A stretch of DNA of 64,000 nucleotides, taken from NCBI RefSeq assembly GCF_900102165.1, contig NZ_FNBD01000014.1, positions 19,534 to 83,533 on the forward strand. The letters are read 5' to 3'. The position numbers and the translations under genes are program-made. Of this stretch, positions 9,092 to 16,114 are shown piece by piece. The notes beneath the pieces were generated by a model. It saw only the letters and a list, made by a program, of their open reading frames with translations, did not search any database and had not been told where the DNA came from. The stretch's first letter is position 1. The number at the start of each line of letters is the position of its first letter. The stretch comes from Cellulophaga baltica (GTDB lineage: Bacteria; Bacteroidota; Bacteroidia; Flavobacteriales; Flavobacteriaceae).

Positions 9092-9388
9092 ATGAAAAGT
9101 AGTTTCGATAAAATAATAGACTCAGATACACCAGTATTAATTGATTTTTTTGCCGATTGGTGCGGACCTTGTAAAATTTTGGCGCCCATTTTAAAGCAGG
9201 TAAAAGAGGAGATGGGAGATGCCGTTAAGATTGTAAAGATTGATGTAGATAAAAACCAAACCTTGGCTTCAAAATATCAAGTTAGAGGGGTACCTACCAT
9301 GATGTTATTTAAAAATGGAAAACAACTTTGGCGACAATCTGGAGTGCTCCAAAAAAATGATATCGTAAATATCATCAAATCTAACTAA
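9092..9388 (+). CDS. Thioredoxin
   Basis: A 98-residue cytosolic thioredoxin with the redox motif WCGPCK (C24, C27) and the cis-proline loop RGVPTMM. It has the normal length for the family and no signal peptide. It reduces disulfides in target proteins using electrons from thioredoxin reductase, which is not encoded here. It is the only plus-strand gene within the Usp cluster and shares its regulatory site with the Usp at 8136-8972. It is therefore likely a stress- or oxygen-regulated paralogue, not the housekeeping TrxA. Confidence 0.93.
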   Translation: MKSSFDKIIDSDTPVLIDFFADWCGPCKILAPILKQVKEEMGDAVKIVKIDVDKNQTLASKYQVRGVPTMMLFKNGKQLWRQSGVLQKNDIVNIIKSN

Positions 9389-9406
9389 CAATAGATTTCT
9401 TTTAAT

Positions 9407-10246
9407 TTATTCATGTAAAACCAAAAAAGGGATGCTAATATGGTAGCTTATGTCTTCTACGGTAGGCCTGAATAGGATACGCTCTAAAAAATTTAAGTTT
9501 TTAGCGACCATTACTAACATATCTACCTTTTCGGTACGGATAAACCTATCAATAGCTGTATCTAAATTGTGGCTTTCTAGGTTGCTAAAATTATGCGTTA
9601 TTTTTTTAAAATAATGTGCTAGAAATTCTTTGTTTTTTAATTGTAGAGCGCTCATAGTTTCATGTTTACTCTCAATATGTAAAAAATTGAGTTCCGCATT
9701 GGTCAATAGCGATACATCTTTTAAAAGCGCTAAGATATTTAAATCGTAATCTATAATGTAATCTGTTGGAAAACCAATGCGCTGTGGTTTGTGATAGCTT
9801 GTTTCTTCAGGCACGGCTAATACGGCACATTTTACTTTTGTAATTACGTGCCCCGTATTACTACCTAAAGCTACTTTTTTTATACCAGAAGCACCTTTGG
9901 TACCCATGATAATAAGATCTATTTTCTTAGTCGCTACATCATTTTTTATATGATCAATAAAGAAACCATAATTGGCCGAGGTGTGAAATTCGTGTTTAGT
10001 GTTAAAAGGCAATTTTTCTATACGTTCTAAAAGAGTATCTAATTTTTTTAAACTTTCTTTCAGTAAGTTCTCTTCCATAATTTCAGGGGGCAAAACCATC
10101 GCCATTTCTCCTGCGCTAGCTGCTAGAACTGGACTTACGTGGGTGAGGTGAAAAGTGCATTTTGTTTTTTTAAATAACGATAATCCGTAGGCAATAGCAT
10201 TCCATGAATTTTCTGAAAAATCTGTTGGGATAAGTATATTTTTCAT
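9407..10246 (-). CDS. Universal stress protein, tandem UspA domains (fourth)
   Basis: A 279-residue two-domain Usp. The N-terminal ATP motif is GTKGASGIKK then LGSNT; the C-terminal half is degenerate at this place (AKNLNFLERIL). It lies 13 nt downstream of the paralogue at 10260-11105 and is probably co-transcribed with it. It ends 18 nt from the convergent thioredoxin gene without an obvious terminator between them. Confidence 0.9.
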   Translation of the reverse strand: MKNILIPTDFSENSWNAIAYGLSLFKKTKCTFHLTHVSPVLAASAGEMAMVLPPEIMEENLLKESLKKLDTLLERIEKLPFNTKHEFHTSANYGFFIDHIKNDVATKKIDLIIMGTKGASGIKKVALGSNTGHVITKVKCAVLAVPEETSYHKPQRIGFPTDYIIDYDLNILALLKDVSLLTNAELNFLHIESKHETMSALQLKNKEFLAHYFKKITHNFSNLESHNLDTAIDRFIRTEKVDMLVMVAKNLNFLERILFRPTVEDISYHISIPFLVLHE

Positions 10247-10259
10247 GCGTATGAGCGTA

Positions 10260-11105
10260 TTAACGTGATAAATTTTGAAGTACTAAAAAGGGTAAATGGA
10301 TTTTAAGACCTATTTCATCTATGGTAGATCTATATAACATGTCTTCTAAAAAGGAATGACGAGAATTTGTCATTACTAATAGGTCTATAGCTTTTTCATC
10401 AATGGTATTCATGATAGCAGTAACTCTATTTTGTACCGCAGTCTGTTCAAAACTTAAATAAGCATTGGGTAAAGCGTCTTCAAGAAATTTTTTGTTATCT
10501 ATTTGGCGCATGCTTAAATCTTCAAAATCGGATATATGAAGGCAATGAACATCAGATTTGAATTCCTGACATAAGGTATCTAAGAGCTTTAATTCCCTGC
10601 GTTTATAAGGCAAATTATAATCTGTTGGGAATAGAATTTTTTTAGGGTGTTGGTAGGTATACGTTTCAGGGATAGCAAGAACAGGGCATTTTACATATTT
10701 AAATACTTGTACAGTATGGCTTCCAAAAGTGATGCTTTTATTTGCTGTTTTACCTTTGGTTCCCATAATGATGAGGTCAATGTTAAATAGATTAACGGTG
10801 TCATTTACAGCATCAACCAAAGACTCAAAAGAGGCTATTGCTTTGTAAGTGTGTTTAGGGTTATGTACCTTTTCTTCTTTAGTGCTAATTAAGTCGTTGA
10901 GTAACTCTTTAACTCGAATTTCAATGTTAGTGGTACGTTCAGAAATAGACGTATCTGCACTATTTTTTAAAAAACCATAAACTTCATCAGCATAGGCGTG
11001 CACAAAATAAAAAACGGTTTGCTCGCATTTGTACAACTGCAGGGCGTAATCTATAGCATGCATTGCATTTTCTGAAAAATCGGTAGGGATTAAGATAGTT
11101 TTCAT
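10260..11105 (-). CDS. Universal stress protein, tandem UspA domains (fifth)
   Basis: A 281-residue two-domain Usp. The N-terminal ATP signature is present but slightly altered (GTKGKTANKS then FGSHT, with His for the usual Asn). The C-terminal half keeps only the fold. It is the first gene of a two-gene unit and has one of the clearest operator/-7 arrangements in the region (11130-11172). Confidence 0.9.
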   Translation of the reverse strand: MKTILIPTDFSENAMHAIDYALQLYKCEQTVFYFVHAYADEVYGFLKNSADTSISERTTNIEIRVKELLNDLISTKEEKVHNPKHTYKAIASFESLVDAVNDTVNLFNIDLIIMGTKGKTANKSITFGSHTVQVFKYVKCPVLAIPETYTYQHPKKILFPTDYNLPYKRRELKLLDTLCQEFKSDVHCLHISDFEDLSMRQIDNKKFLEDALPNAYLSFEQTAVQNRVTAIMNTIDEKAIDLLVMTNSRHSFLEDMLYRSTIDEIGLKIHLPFLVLQNLSR

Positions 11106-11129
11106 AGCCTAATATTTTTGAGGTCACTT

Positions 11130-11172
11130 CAAAAATATCTTTTGGTGTATTAAATCCCTATGACAATTGTCA
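11130..11172 (-). promoter_or_regulatory. FNR-like palindrome and perfect -7 element for the Usp pair
   Basis: The perfect palindrome TGACAATTGTCA (11161-11172) is followed on the minus strand after exactly 23 nt by TATTTTTG (11137-11130), a full match to TAnnTTTG. The start codon at 11105 lies 25 nt further. No -33 TTTG element is evident, as expected for an activator-dependent promoter. Confidence 0.75.
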
Positions 11173-11191
11173 TAGACCTAGGATAGTTTGT

Positions 11192-12028
11192 TTATTCATG
11201 AAGTACAAAAACAGGAATTTTTGTGTGCTTACTTATTCTTTTAATGGTAGAATTGAATAACAGTTGTTGTAAGTAATTTAAGTTTTTTGCTGCCATGATG
11301 GTCATATCAATGGCATGGGTGATGGTGAAATCTTCTATAGCGTCTTTCACGTTTTTGTTTTTTTCACTATAAAAATGGTAGCGATCTTCAAATACTTCAT
11401 CTAAATATTCGTGCAGATAGTTTTTATTTTTCTCTTGAGAGCTATTTAATTTTTCAGTCACCATTACACTCATCACTTCTAATACACCATTAGAGATTCG
11501 TAAAATTTCTGTTAACGACTGTAGAATGTCAAAAGAATAAAAGTTGTTGAAATTGGTAGGAAATACAATTTTATGTAGGGGTTGAAATTTACATTTTTTT
11601 GGTACAATTAATAAGTTGGCGGCTACTTTTGTAATGACATCTTCAGTGTTACTGCCTATAAATGTATTTTTTAATGTAGAAGTGCCCTTAGTCCCCATAA
11701 CAATAAGATCTATTTTCTTTTCTACGATAGTCTTACGAATAATATCAATAAAATTTCCAAATTCTTGTAAACCGTAGAACAGATGAAGCTTAGACGTATT
11801 ATTTTTAGAAATCTCCTGAATTTTTTCTTCCAGTAGCGCCATTTTTGATGGCAGGTCTATTGCATTATAATTTAAGGCAAAGCCATTTGTTGCAATCCCA
11901 GACTCGCTCAATGCACCAATATTCATGATATAGAATGTACAGGCTGTATTTTTGTAAAATGCAACGGCGTATGCTAAAGCATTAAAAGAATTTTCTGAGA
12001 AATCTGTAGGTACTAAAATTTGTTTCAT
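11192..12028 (-). CDS. Universal stress protein, tandem UspA domains (sixth)
   Basis: A 278-residue two-domain Usp. The N-terminal signature is GTKGTSTLKN then IGSNT, and the C-terminal half is degenerate (AKNLNYLQQLL, close to the fourth paralogue). It is a single-gene unit with its own FNR-like site, lying next to the receiver-CRP regulator gene, which is transcribed in the same direction just upstream. Confidence 0.9.
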   Translation of the reverse strand: MKQILVPTDFSENSFNALAYAVAFYKNTACTFYIMNIGALSESGIATNGFALNYNAIDLPSKMALLEEKIQEISKNNTSKLHLFYGLQEFGNFIDIIRKTIVEKKIDLIVMGTKGTSTLKNTFIGSNTEDVITKVAANLLIVPKKCKFQPLHKIVFPTNFNNFYSFDILQSLTEILRISNGVLEVMSVMVTEKLNSSQEKNKNYLHEYLDEVFEDRYHFYSEKNKNVKDAIEDFTITHAIDMTIMAAKNLNYLQQLLFNSTIKRISKHTKIPVFVLHE

Positions 12029-12051
12029 TATTGGGATCCACTACTTTACAG

Positions 12052-12094
12052 CGAAGGTATAAAGCCTTAAGAACTCAAAAAATGACAACGGTCA
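12052..12094 (-). promoter_or_regulatory. FNR-like site and -7 element for the sixth Usp
   Basis: TGACAACGGTCA (12083-12094) keeps both half-sites TGAC/GTCA. On the minus strand TACCTTCG (12059-12052) begins exactly 23 nt after it, one mismatch from TAnnTTTG, and the Usp start is at 12028. The site lies just downstream of the stop codon of the regulator gene. Confidence 0.65.
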
Positions 12095-12121
12095 TATCCT
12101 GAAAGGTAAGAGTAGTGGAAC

Positions 12122-13171
12122 TTAGGTGATGTATTGGAGTGCTTTGAGCTCTTTAATCTTAATATTTCGGCCTTCTATTTCAATTAAGCCTTCTTTTTTG
12201 AAGCCGGATAACGTACGTATTAAACTTTCTGTGGCAATACCCGCAACGCTCGCCAAATCACTTCTAGATATTTTGATAGGCTCATCTGCTTGCGTGGTCA
12301 TAATATCGGCAAATTGTAATAAGGTTTGAGCTGTTTTTTTTCGTACAGAACTATAGGCCATTTGCAGCAGTTGCTGTTTAATTTCTTTTATGTTTCCCGA
12401 TAGTAATTCTACCAGCTCTAAAGAAATAGCATGGTTTTTTTCTAAAATTTCTTTTAAGTTTTCTTTAGAAATACCCGCCAAAACCACATCTTCCATTGCC
12501 GTAGCAGATTCTTGATAAGGTACATTTTTTAAGAAAGAAGTAAAGCCTAAGAAATCATCTCCTCGGTACAAAGACGTAATTAATTGTTTTCCGTCTTCAT
12601 CCATAGAATGACAGTTAACAACTCCTTTTAGAACCAAAAAAATGGTGTTAGAAGCTTGACCTTCTTTATAGATAATATCACCTTGTGAGAAAGTCAATTC
12701 GTCCCCATTATCATCAAAAAAATTCTTTAATTCATTGAGGTCTAAAATATCATCCTCAATAGTTTCCTGTTTGTGATCTGCAACGGCATTTTGTTTTAAA
12801 ATCTCATGTTTGGCCAGTCTACTTTCAATAGCACTAATTAAATCTTCTTCTTCGAAAGGTTTGGTCAAATAATCATCGGCACCTAAATCCATCCCTTTTC
12901 TAATTTCCTTGTGCTCTGTTTTTGCTGAAAGAAAAATAAAAGGAATTTGCTTTGTAATTTCATCTTCGTTAAGTGCTTTTAAAACACCATAGCCATCTAC
13001 CTCTGGCATCATAATATCACAAAGTATAATATCTGGCAATAATACTTTAGCAGCTGTAATTCCTATTTTTCCATTAGGAGCAGTCTTTACTGCATAACCA
13101 GCAAGATCTAAAAGTTCTTCTGTGTTCTCACGAAGTGCTCTATCATCCTCAATTAATAAAATAGTTTTCAT
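12122..13171 (-). CDS. Response regulator fused to CRP/FNR-type DNA-binding protein
   Basis: A 349-residue fusion. Residues 1-122 are a receiver domain with the acidic pocket (E8, D9, D10), phospho-acceptor D52 (LCDIMMP) and K104 (YLTKPF). Residues about 150-265 form a cyclic-nucleotide-binding-like beta roll. Residues about 280-345 form a Crp-type winged HTH whose recognition helix ATESLIRTL keeps the Glu and Arg that read the TGA core in CRP and FNR. No cysteine cluster for an iron-sulfur centre is seen, so it is not a classical oxygen-sensing FNR; input probably comes by phosphorylation. Its start overlaps the LOV kinase gene by 23 nt. It is the best candidate to bind the TGAYnnnnRTCA sites around it; that link is an inference. 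Confidence 0.9.
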   Translation of the reverse strand: MKTILLIEDDRALRENTEELLDLAGYAVKTAPNGKIGITAAKVLLPDIILCDIMMPEVDGYGVLKALNEDEITKQIPFIFLSAKTEHKEIRKGMDLGADDYLTKPFEEEDLISAIESRLAKHEILKQNAVADHKQETIEDDILDLNELKNFFDDNGDELTFSQGDIIYKEGQASNTIFLVLKGVVNCHSMDEDGKQLITSLYRGDDFLGFTSFLKNVPYQESATAMEDVVLAGISKENLKEILEKNHAISLELVELLSGNIKEIKQQLLQMAYSSVRKKTAQTLLQFADIMTTQADEPIKISRSDLASVAGIATESLIRTLSGFKKEGLIEIEGRNIKIKELKALQYIT

Positions 13172-15062
13172 GTGCGTATTGCTTTAAATCTTTAGGTATG
13201 GTAATCGTAAAAATAGACCCTTCATTTTCCGAACTTGTAAAGTCTAAACTAGTGCCTAAATTTTCCAAATGCTGTTTAGCGATGTTTAGTCCTATTCCAG
13301 TTCCTTGTGTTAAGAGTGCATTTTCAGCTCTAAAATAGCGATTAAAAATGTGTTTCTGCTCTTCTTCAGGGATTCCTATACCATGATCTACCACTTTTAT
13401 TTCTATGGTATCTGTATTATTCGCTACGATGATATCTATAGCAGTATCTTCAGGAGAGTACTTAATAGCATTATGTACTAAATTAGACAAGGCCAATGCC
13501 AAGGTTTTTTCATCAAAATAGATGAAAAGGTCATCTATATTTCTAGGATAGCTAATGCGCTGTCCTGTTTTTAAAAGCATGTTGGCATTGTAGATTACAT
13601 CATCCAATAATTTACTCAACGGAAACTCTTCTAAACTGTAATTTATTTTTCCGGAATCTAAACGTTCTACCGATAAGAAATCTGTTAGAATAGTATCTAG
13701 ATAACGTACTTTGCTTTTTATAGTATTGACATGTTTATCTCTCTTTTCCTGTTGCTCCGTTTGTGTGTATTTGGCAAGTAGGGTAATAGACGTTAAAATA
13801 CTACTAAGCGGTGTTTTAAATTCATGAGAAACCAGTGATAAGAATCTAGTTTTTAACTCGTTGAGTTCTTTTTCTTTAGCTAATGCCTCAGTTAATTGCT
13901 TGGTACGTTCTTGAACCGTTTTCTCTAATTTTAGGGTGTAGTTTTTTCTATCTGTGATGTCTAATATGATGGCTAAAAAAACATCTTGATCCCCGAATCT
14001 TGATAATTGTAGATGTACTTCTGCTGGGTATTGTGTGCCATCTTTTCTTTGATGTACCGTCTCAAATTTTATTTTTTCTTCTTCATTTGTAATTAAAGGA
14101 ACCAAAACCTTTCTAAACTGTTTTTCTGTAAAATTTGGTTTAATGTCGACAGGGGTAAACTTCTTGAGTTCTTTAACCGTGTAGCCAATATTATTTTGAG
14201 CTCCTTTATTAGCATTTATAAACCGTAATGAATCTTTGTCAAATAAGAAGATTTCATTTAAAGATTCATTGAAAATTTTTGCCCAATGTTCTTTTTCTTG
14301 CTGACTTTTTACACGCTCTGTAACATCATTCTGTATTCCAATATAATTGGTAATAGTTCCAAACCTGTCTTTAATTGGTGTAATGTATAAATCGTTATAA
14401 AAAAGACTTCCATCTTTTCTATAGTTTCGTAAAATAGCTTGTGAGCTTTCTCCTTTTTTTATGGCATTTCGCATGTTAACGATGCAGTCTTGGTCCTTGT
14501 CATCGCCTTGTAAGAATCTACAATTTTTGCCGATTGTCTCTTCTTCAGAATACCCCGTTAGCGTTTGAAAAGAAGCATTGCAATAGATAATAGGATTGTC
14601 TGGTTTTAAAGCATCAGAGATTACAATTCCATTGGAAGCAGATTGTAGTGCTTCACTCTTCATTCTTAAATCTTTCTCTACGGCCTTTCTATTGGTAATG
14701 TCTATAACCAGTGCCATAACATACGTGGTATCGTACAGCTCAAAAGGGTTTAAGCCTGCTTCTAAAGGAAATTCTTCTCCGTTTTTACGTACACCAAACA
14801 ATTCACGACCGTGACCCATTTGCCGTTTTTCACTCTTAGAAATAAAATTATCTACGTGTTTATCGTGATTTGGATGGTATCTTTTAGGAATTAGAATTTC
14901 TAGAGGTTGCCCAATTAGTTCATCTTTATCATAGCCGAACATTTTTTCAGCAGCAGAGTTAGATGCAACTACATTTTGTTTTTTGTTGACAACTATGATT
15001 CCCTCAGAAACACCTTCAGAGAGAAGATTAAAAATGGTACTATTCTTTTCAAAAGCTTGCAT
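13149..15062 (-). CDS. LOV/PAS hybrid histidine kinase (possible blue-light sensor)
   Basis: A 637-residue soluble kinase with no membrane segment. Three PAS domains occupy about 10-130, 138-252 and 262-372; then come a coiled coil (375-403), HisKA with H413 (SHEFKTP) and HATPase_c (GTGIGLNIA). The second PAS is a LOV domain. GKNCRFLQG carries photoactive C181, and N180, R182, Q185, N213, N223 and Q244 are all in the positions that hold flavin in LOV proteins. The first PAS has H63 and H66 in a FixL-like context (RYHPNHDKHV), a possible but unproven haem ligand. It probably phosphorylates the receiver-CRP protein encoded in the overlapping gene. Confidence 0.9.
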   Translation of the reverse strand: MQAFEKNSTIFNLLSEGVSEGIIVVNKKQNVVASNSAAEKMFGYDKDELIGQPLEILIPKRYHPNHDKHVDNFISKSEKRQMGHGRELFGVRKNGEEFPLEAGLNPFELYDTTYVMALVIDITNRKAVEKDLRMKSEALQSASNGIVISDALKPDNPIIYCNASFQTLTGYSEEETIGKNCRFLQGDDKDQDCIVNMRNAIKKGESSQAILRNYRKDGSLFYNDLYITPIKDRFGTITNYIGIQNDVTERVKSQQEKEHWAKIFNESLNEIFLFDKDSLRFINANKGAQNNIGYTVKELKKFTPVDIKPNFTEKQFRKVLVPLITNEEEKIKFETVHQRKDGTQYPAEVHLQLSRFGDQDVFLAIILDITDRKNYTLKLEKTVQERTKQLTEALAKEKELNELKTRFLSLVSHEFKTPLSSILTSITLLAKYTQTEQQEKRDKHVNTIKSKVRYLDTILTDFLSVERLDSGKINYSLEEFPLSKLLDDVIYNANMLLKTGQRISYPRNIDDLFIYFDEKTLALALSNLVHNAIKYSPEDTAIDIIVANNTDTIEIKVVDHGIGIPEEEQKHIFNRYFRAENALLTQGTGIGLNIAKQHLENLGTSLDFTSSENEGSIFTITIPKDLKQYAHENYFIN

Positions 15063-15160
15063 AATTTCAAAGTTAAAACTTTAAAACTGATTATGCTCAT
15101 AGAAAAGAAAAGGGAATGCTTTTAACTTTTATTCATTGAAAGATACTAGAACGCTAAAAT

Positions 15161-16114
15161 TTATAAATTTTTGGTTGCAGGATGTTGCTGAATATACTCA
15201 TAAAGCTTGTTGGCATCTTCAATGGTGCATAATTGTGAACCTGGTGTCATGGTTGCAGCTGTACCACAAGCAACACCAAATTTAGCAGTATCACTTATTG
15301 ACTTATGGTTGGCTAAGGCAAAAACCATCCCCGCAACCATACTATCACCGGCACCTATGGTGCTATTCTGGTACACAACAGGGGCATTGATATGCTCGTG
15401 GTAATCCTGTGTAATGACGAATGCGCCTTGCGGGCCTAAAGAAACCACCATTAGTTCACATGGGTTATTCGCCATAAATTTCTGAGCGAGGGGTATTAAA
15501 TCGGTAAATGAAATTTCCGTTACACCACACAATCTACTTAGTTCTCCTAGGTTGGGTTTTAAAAGAAAAGCACCTGCTTGAGCTCCAATAAATAAAGGTT
15601 CTCCTGAGGTGTCTAGTATAAGCTTGGCTTTTTTTGCCTGAGCTAATTTAGCAACGCGGGCATAAAAGTCTAAAGGCATTCCTGGTGAGAGACTCCCGCT
15701 TGCCACTAGAAATGTACCTTCTGTGAGTAGTGGGTCTAAATGCTGTAACGTTTTATTGCACTCTTCTGTCGTTACTTCCGGTCCTGGCATGCCAAACCTA
15801 AACTGCTGGTGACAACTTAGGTCTGTTACCGCTAAATTTTCTCTTGTAACTCCCTGTATAGAAATAGGTTCTTGAGAAATTCCGCTTTTGTTAAGTAATT
15901 TTTTAAAATAGGCTCCCGTGTGTCCTCCTTCTAGATACATGCAGATAGAATCTTGTCCTAACTTTTGTAATACTTTAGATACATTTATTCCGCCACCACC
16001 AGCTTCAAAAATGGGGGTTTCGCATCGTAATTTGCTATTGGGTTTTATTCCTCGTACCGTAGTACTTTTATCTATTGCAGGATTTACAGTGAGCGTGATT
16101 ATTTTAGGTTTCAT
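15161..16114 (-). CDS. PfkB-family sugar kinase (1-phosphofructokinase / tagatose-6-phosphate kinase type)
   Basis: A 317-residue cytosolic kinase of the ribokinase/PfkB fold. The first PfkB signature is at about residues 38-60 (AGGGGINVSKVLQKLG). The second holds the catalytic Asp in GAGDSMVAG (D257), with the anion hole beside it. By its N-terminus (KIITLTVNPAIDKS) it falls near 1-phosphofructokinases and PfkB phosphofructokinase-2. It overlaps the P-type ATPase gene by 4 nt and belongs to the patatin-ATPase-kinase operon. A PfkB kinase beside stress proteins and a P-type ATPase also recurs in the mycobacterial dormancy regulon. Exact sugar substrate unknown. Confidence 0.88.
   Translation of the reverse strand: MKPKIITLTVNPAIDKSTTVRGIKPNSKLRCETPIFEAGGGGINVSKVLQKLGQDSICMYLEGGHTGAYFKKLLNKSGISQEPISIQGVTRENLAVTDLSCHQQFRFGMPGPEVTTEECNKTLQHLDPLLTEGTFLVASGSLSPGMPLDFYARVAKLAQAKKAKLILDTSGEPLFIGAQAGAFLLKPNLGELSRLCGVTEISFTDLIPLAQKFMANNPCELMVVSLGPQGAFVITQDYHEHINAPVVYQNSTIGAGDSMVAGMVFALANHKSISDTAKFGVACGTAATMTPGSQLCTIEDANKLYEYIQQHPATKNL

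Noticed and set aside
15088..15099. TGATTATGCTCA upstream of the LOV kinase as another FNR-like site
   Set aside because: One mismatch, no -7 element at 23 nt, and the predicted -7 would overlap the start codon at 15062.
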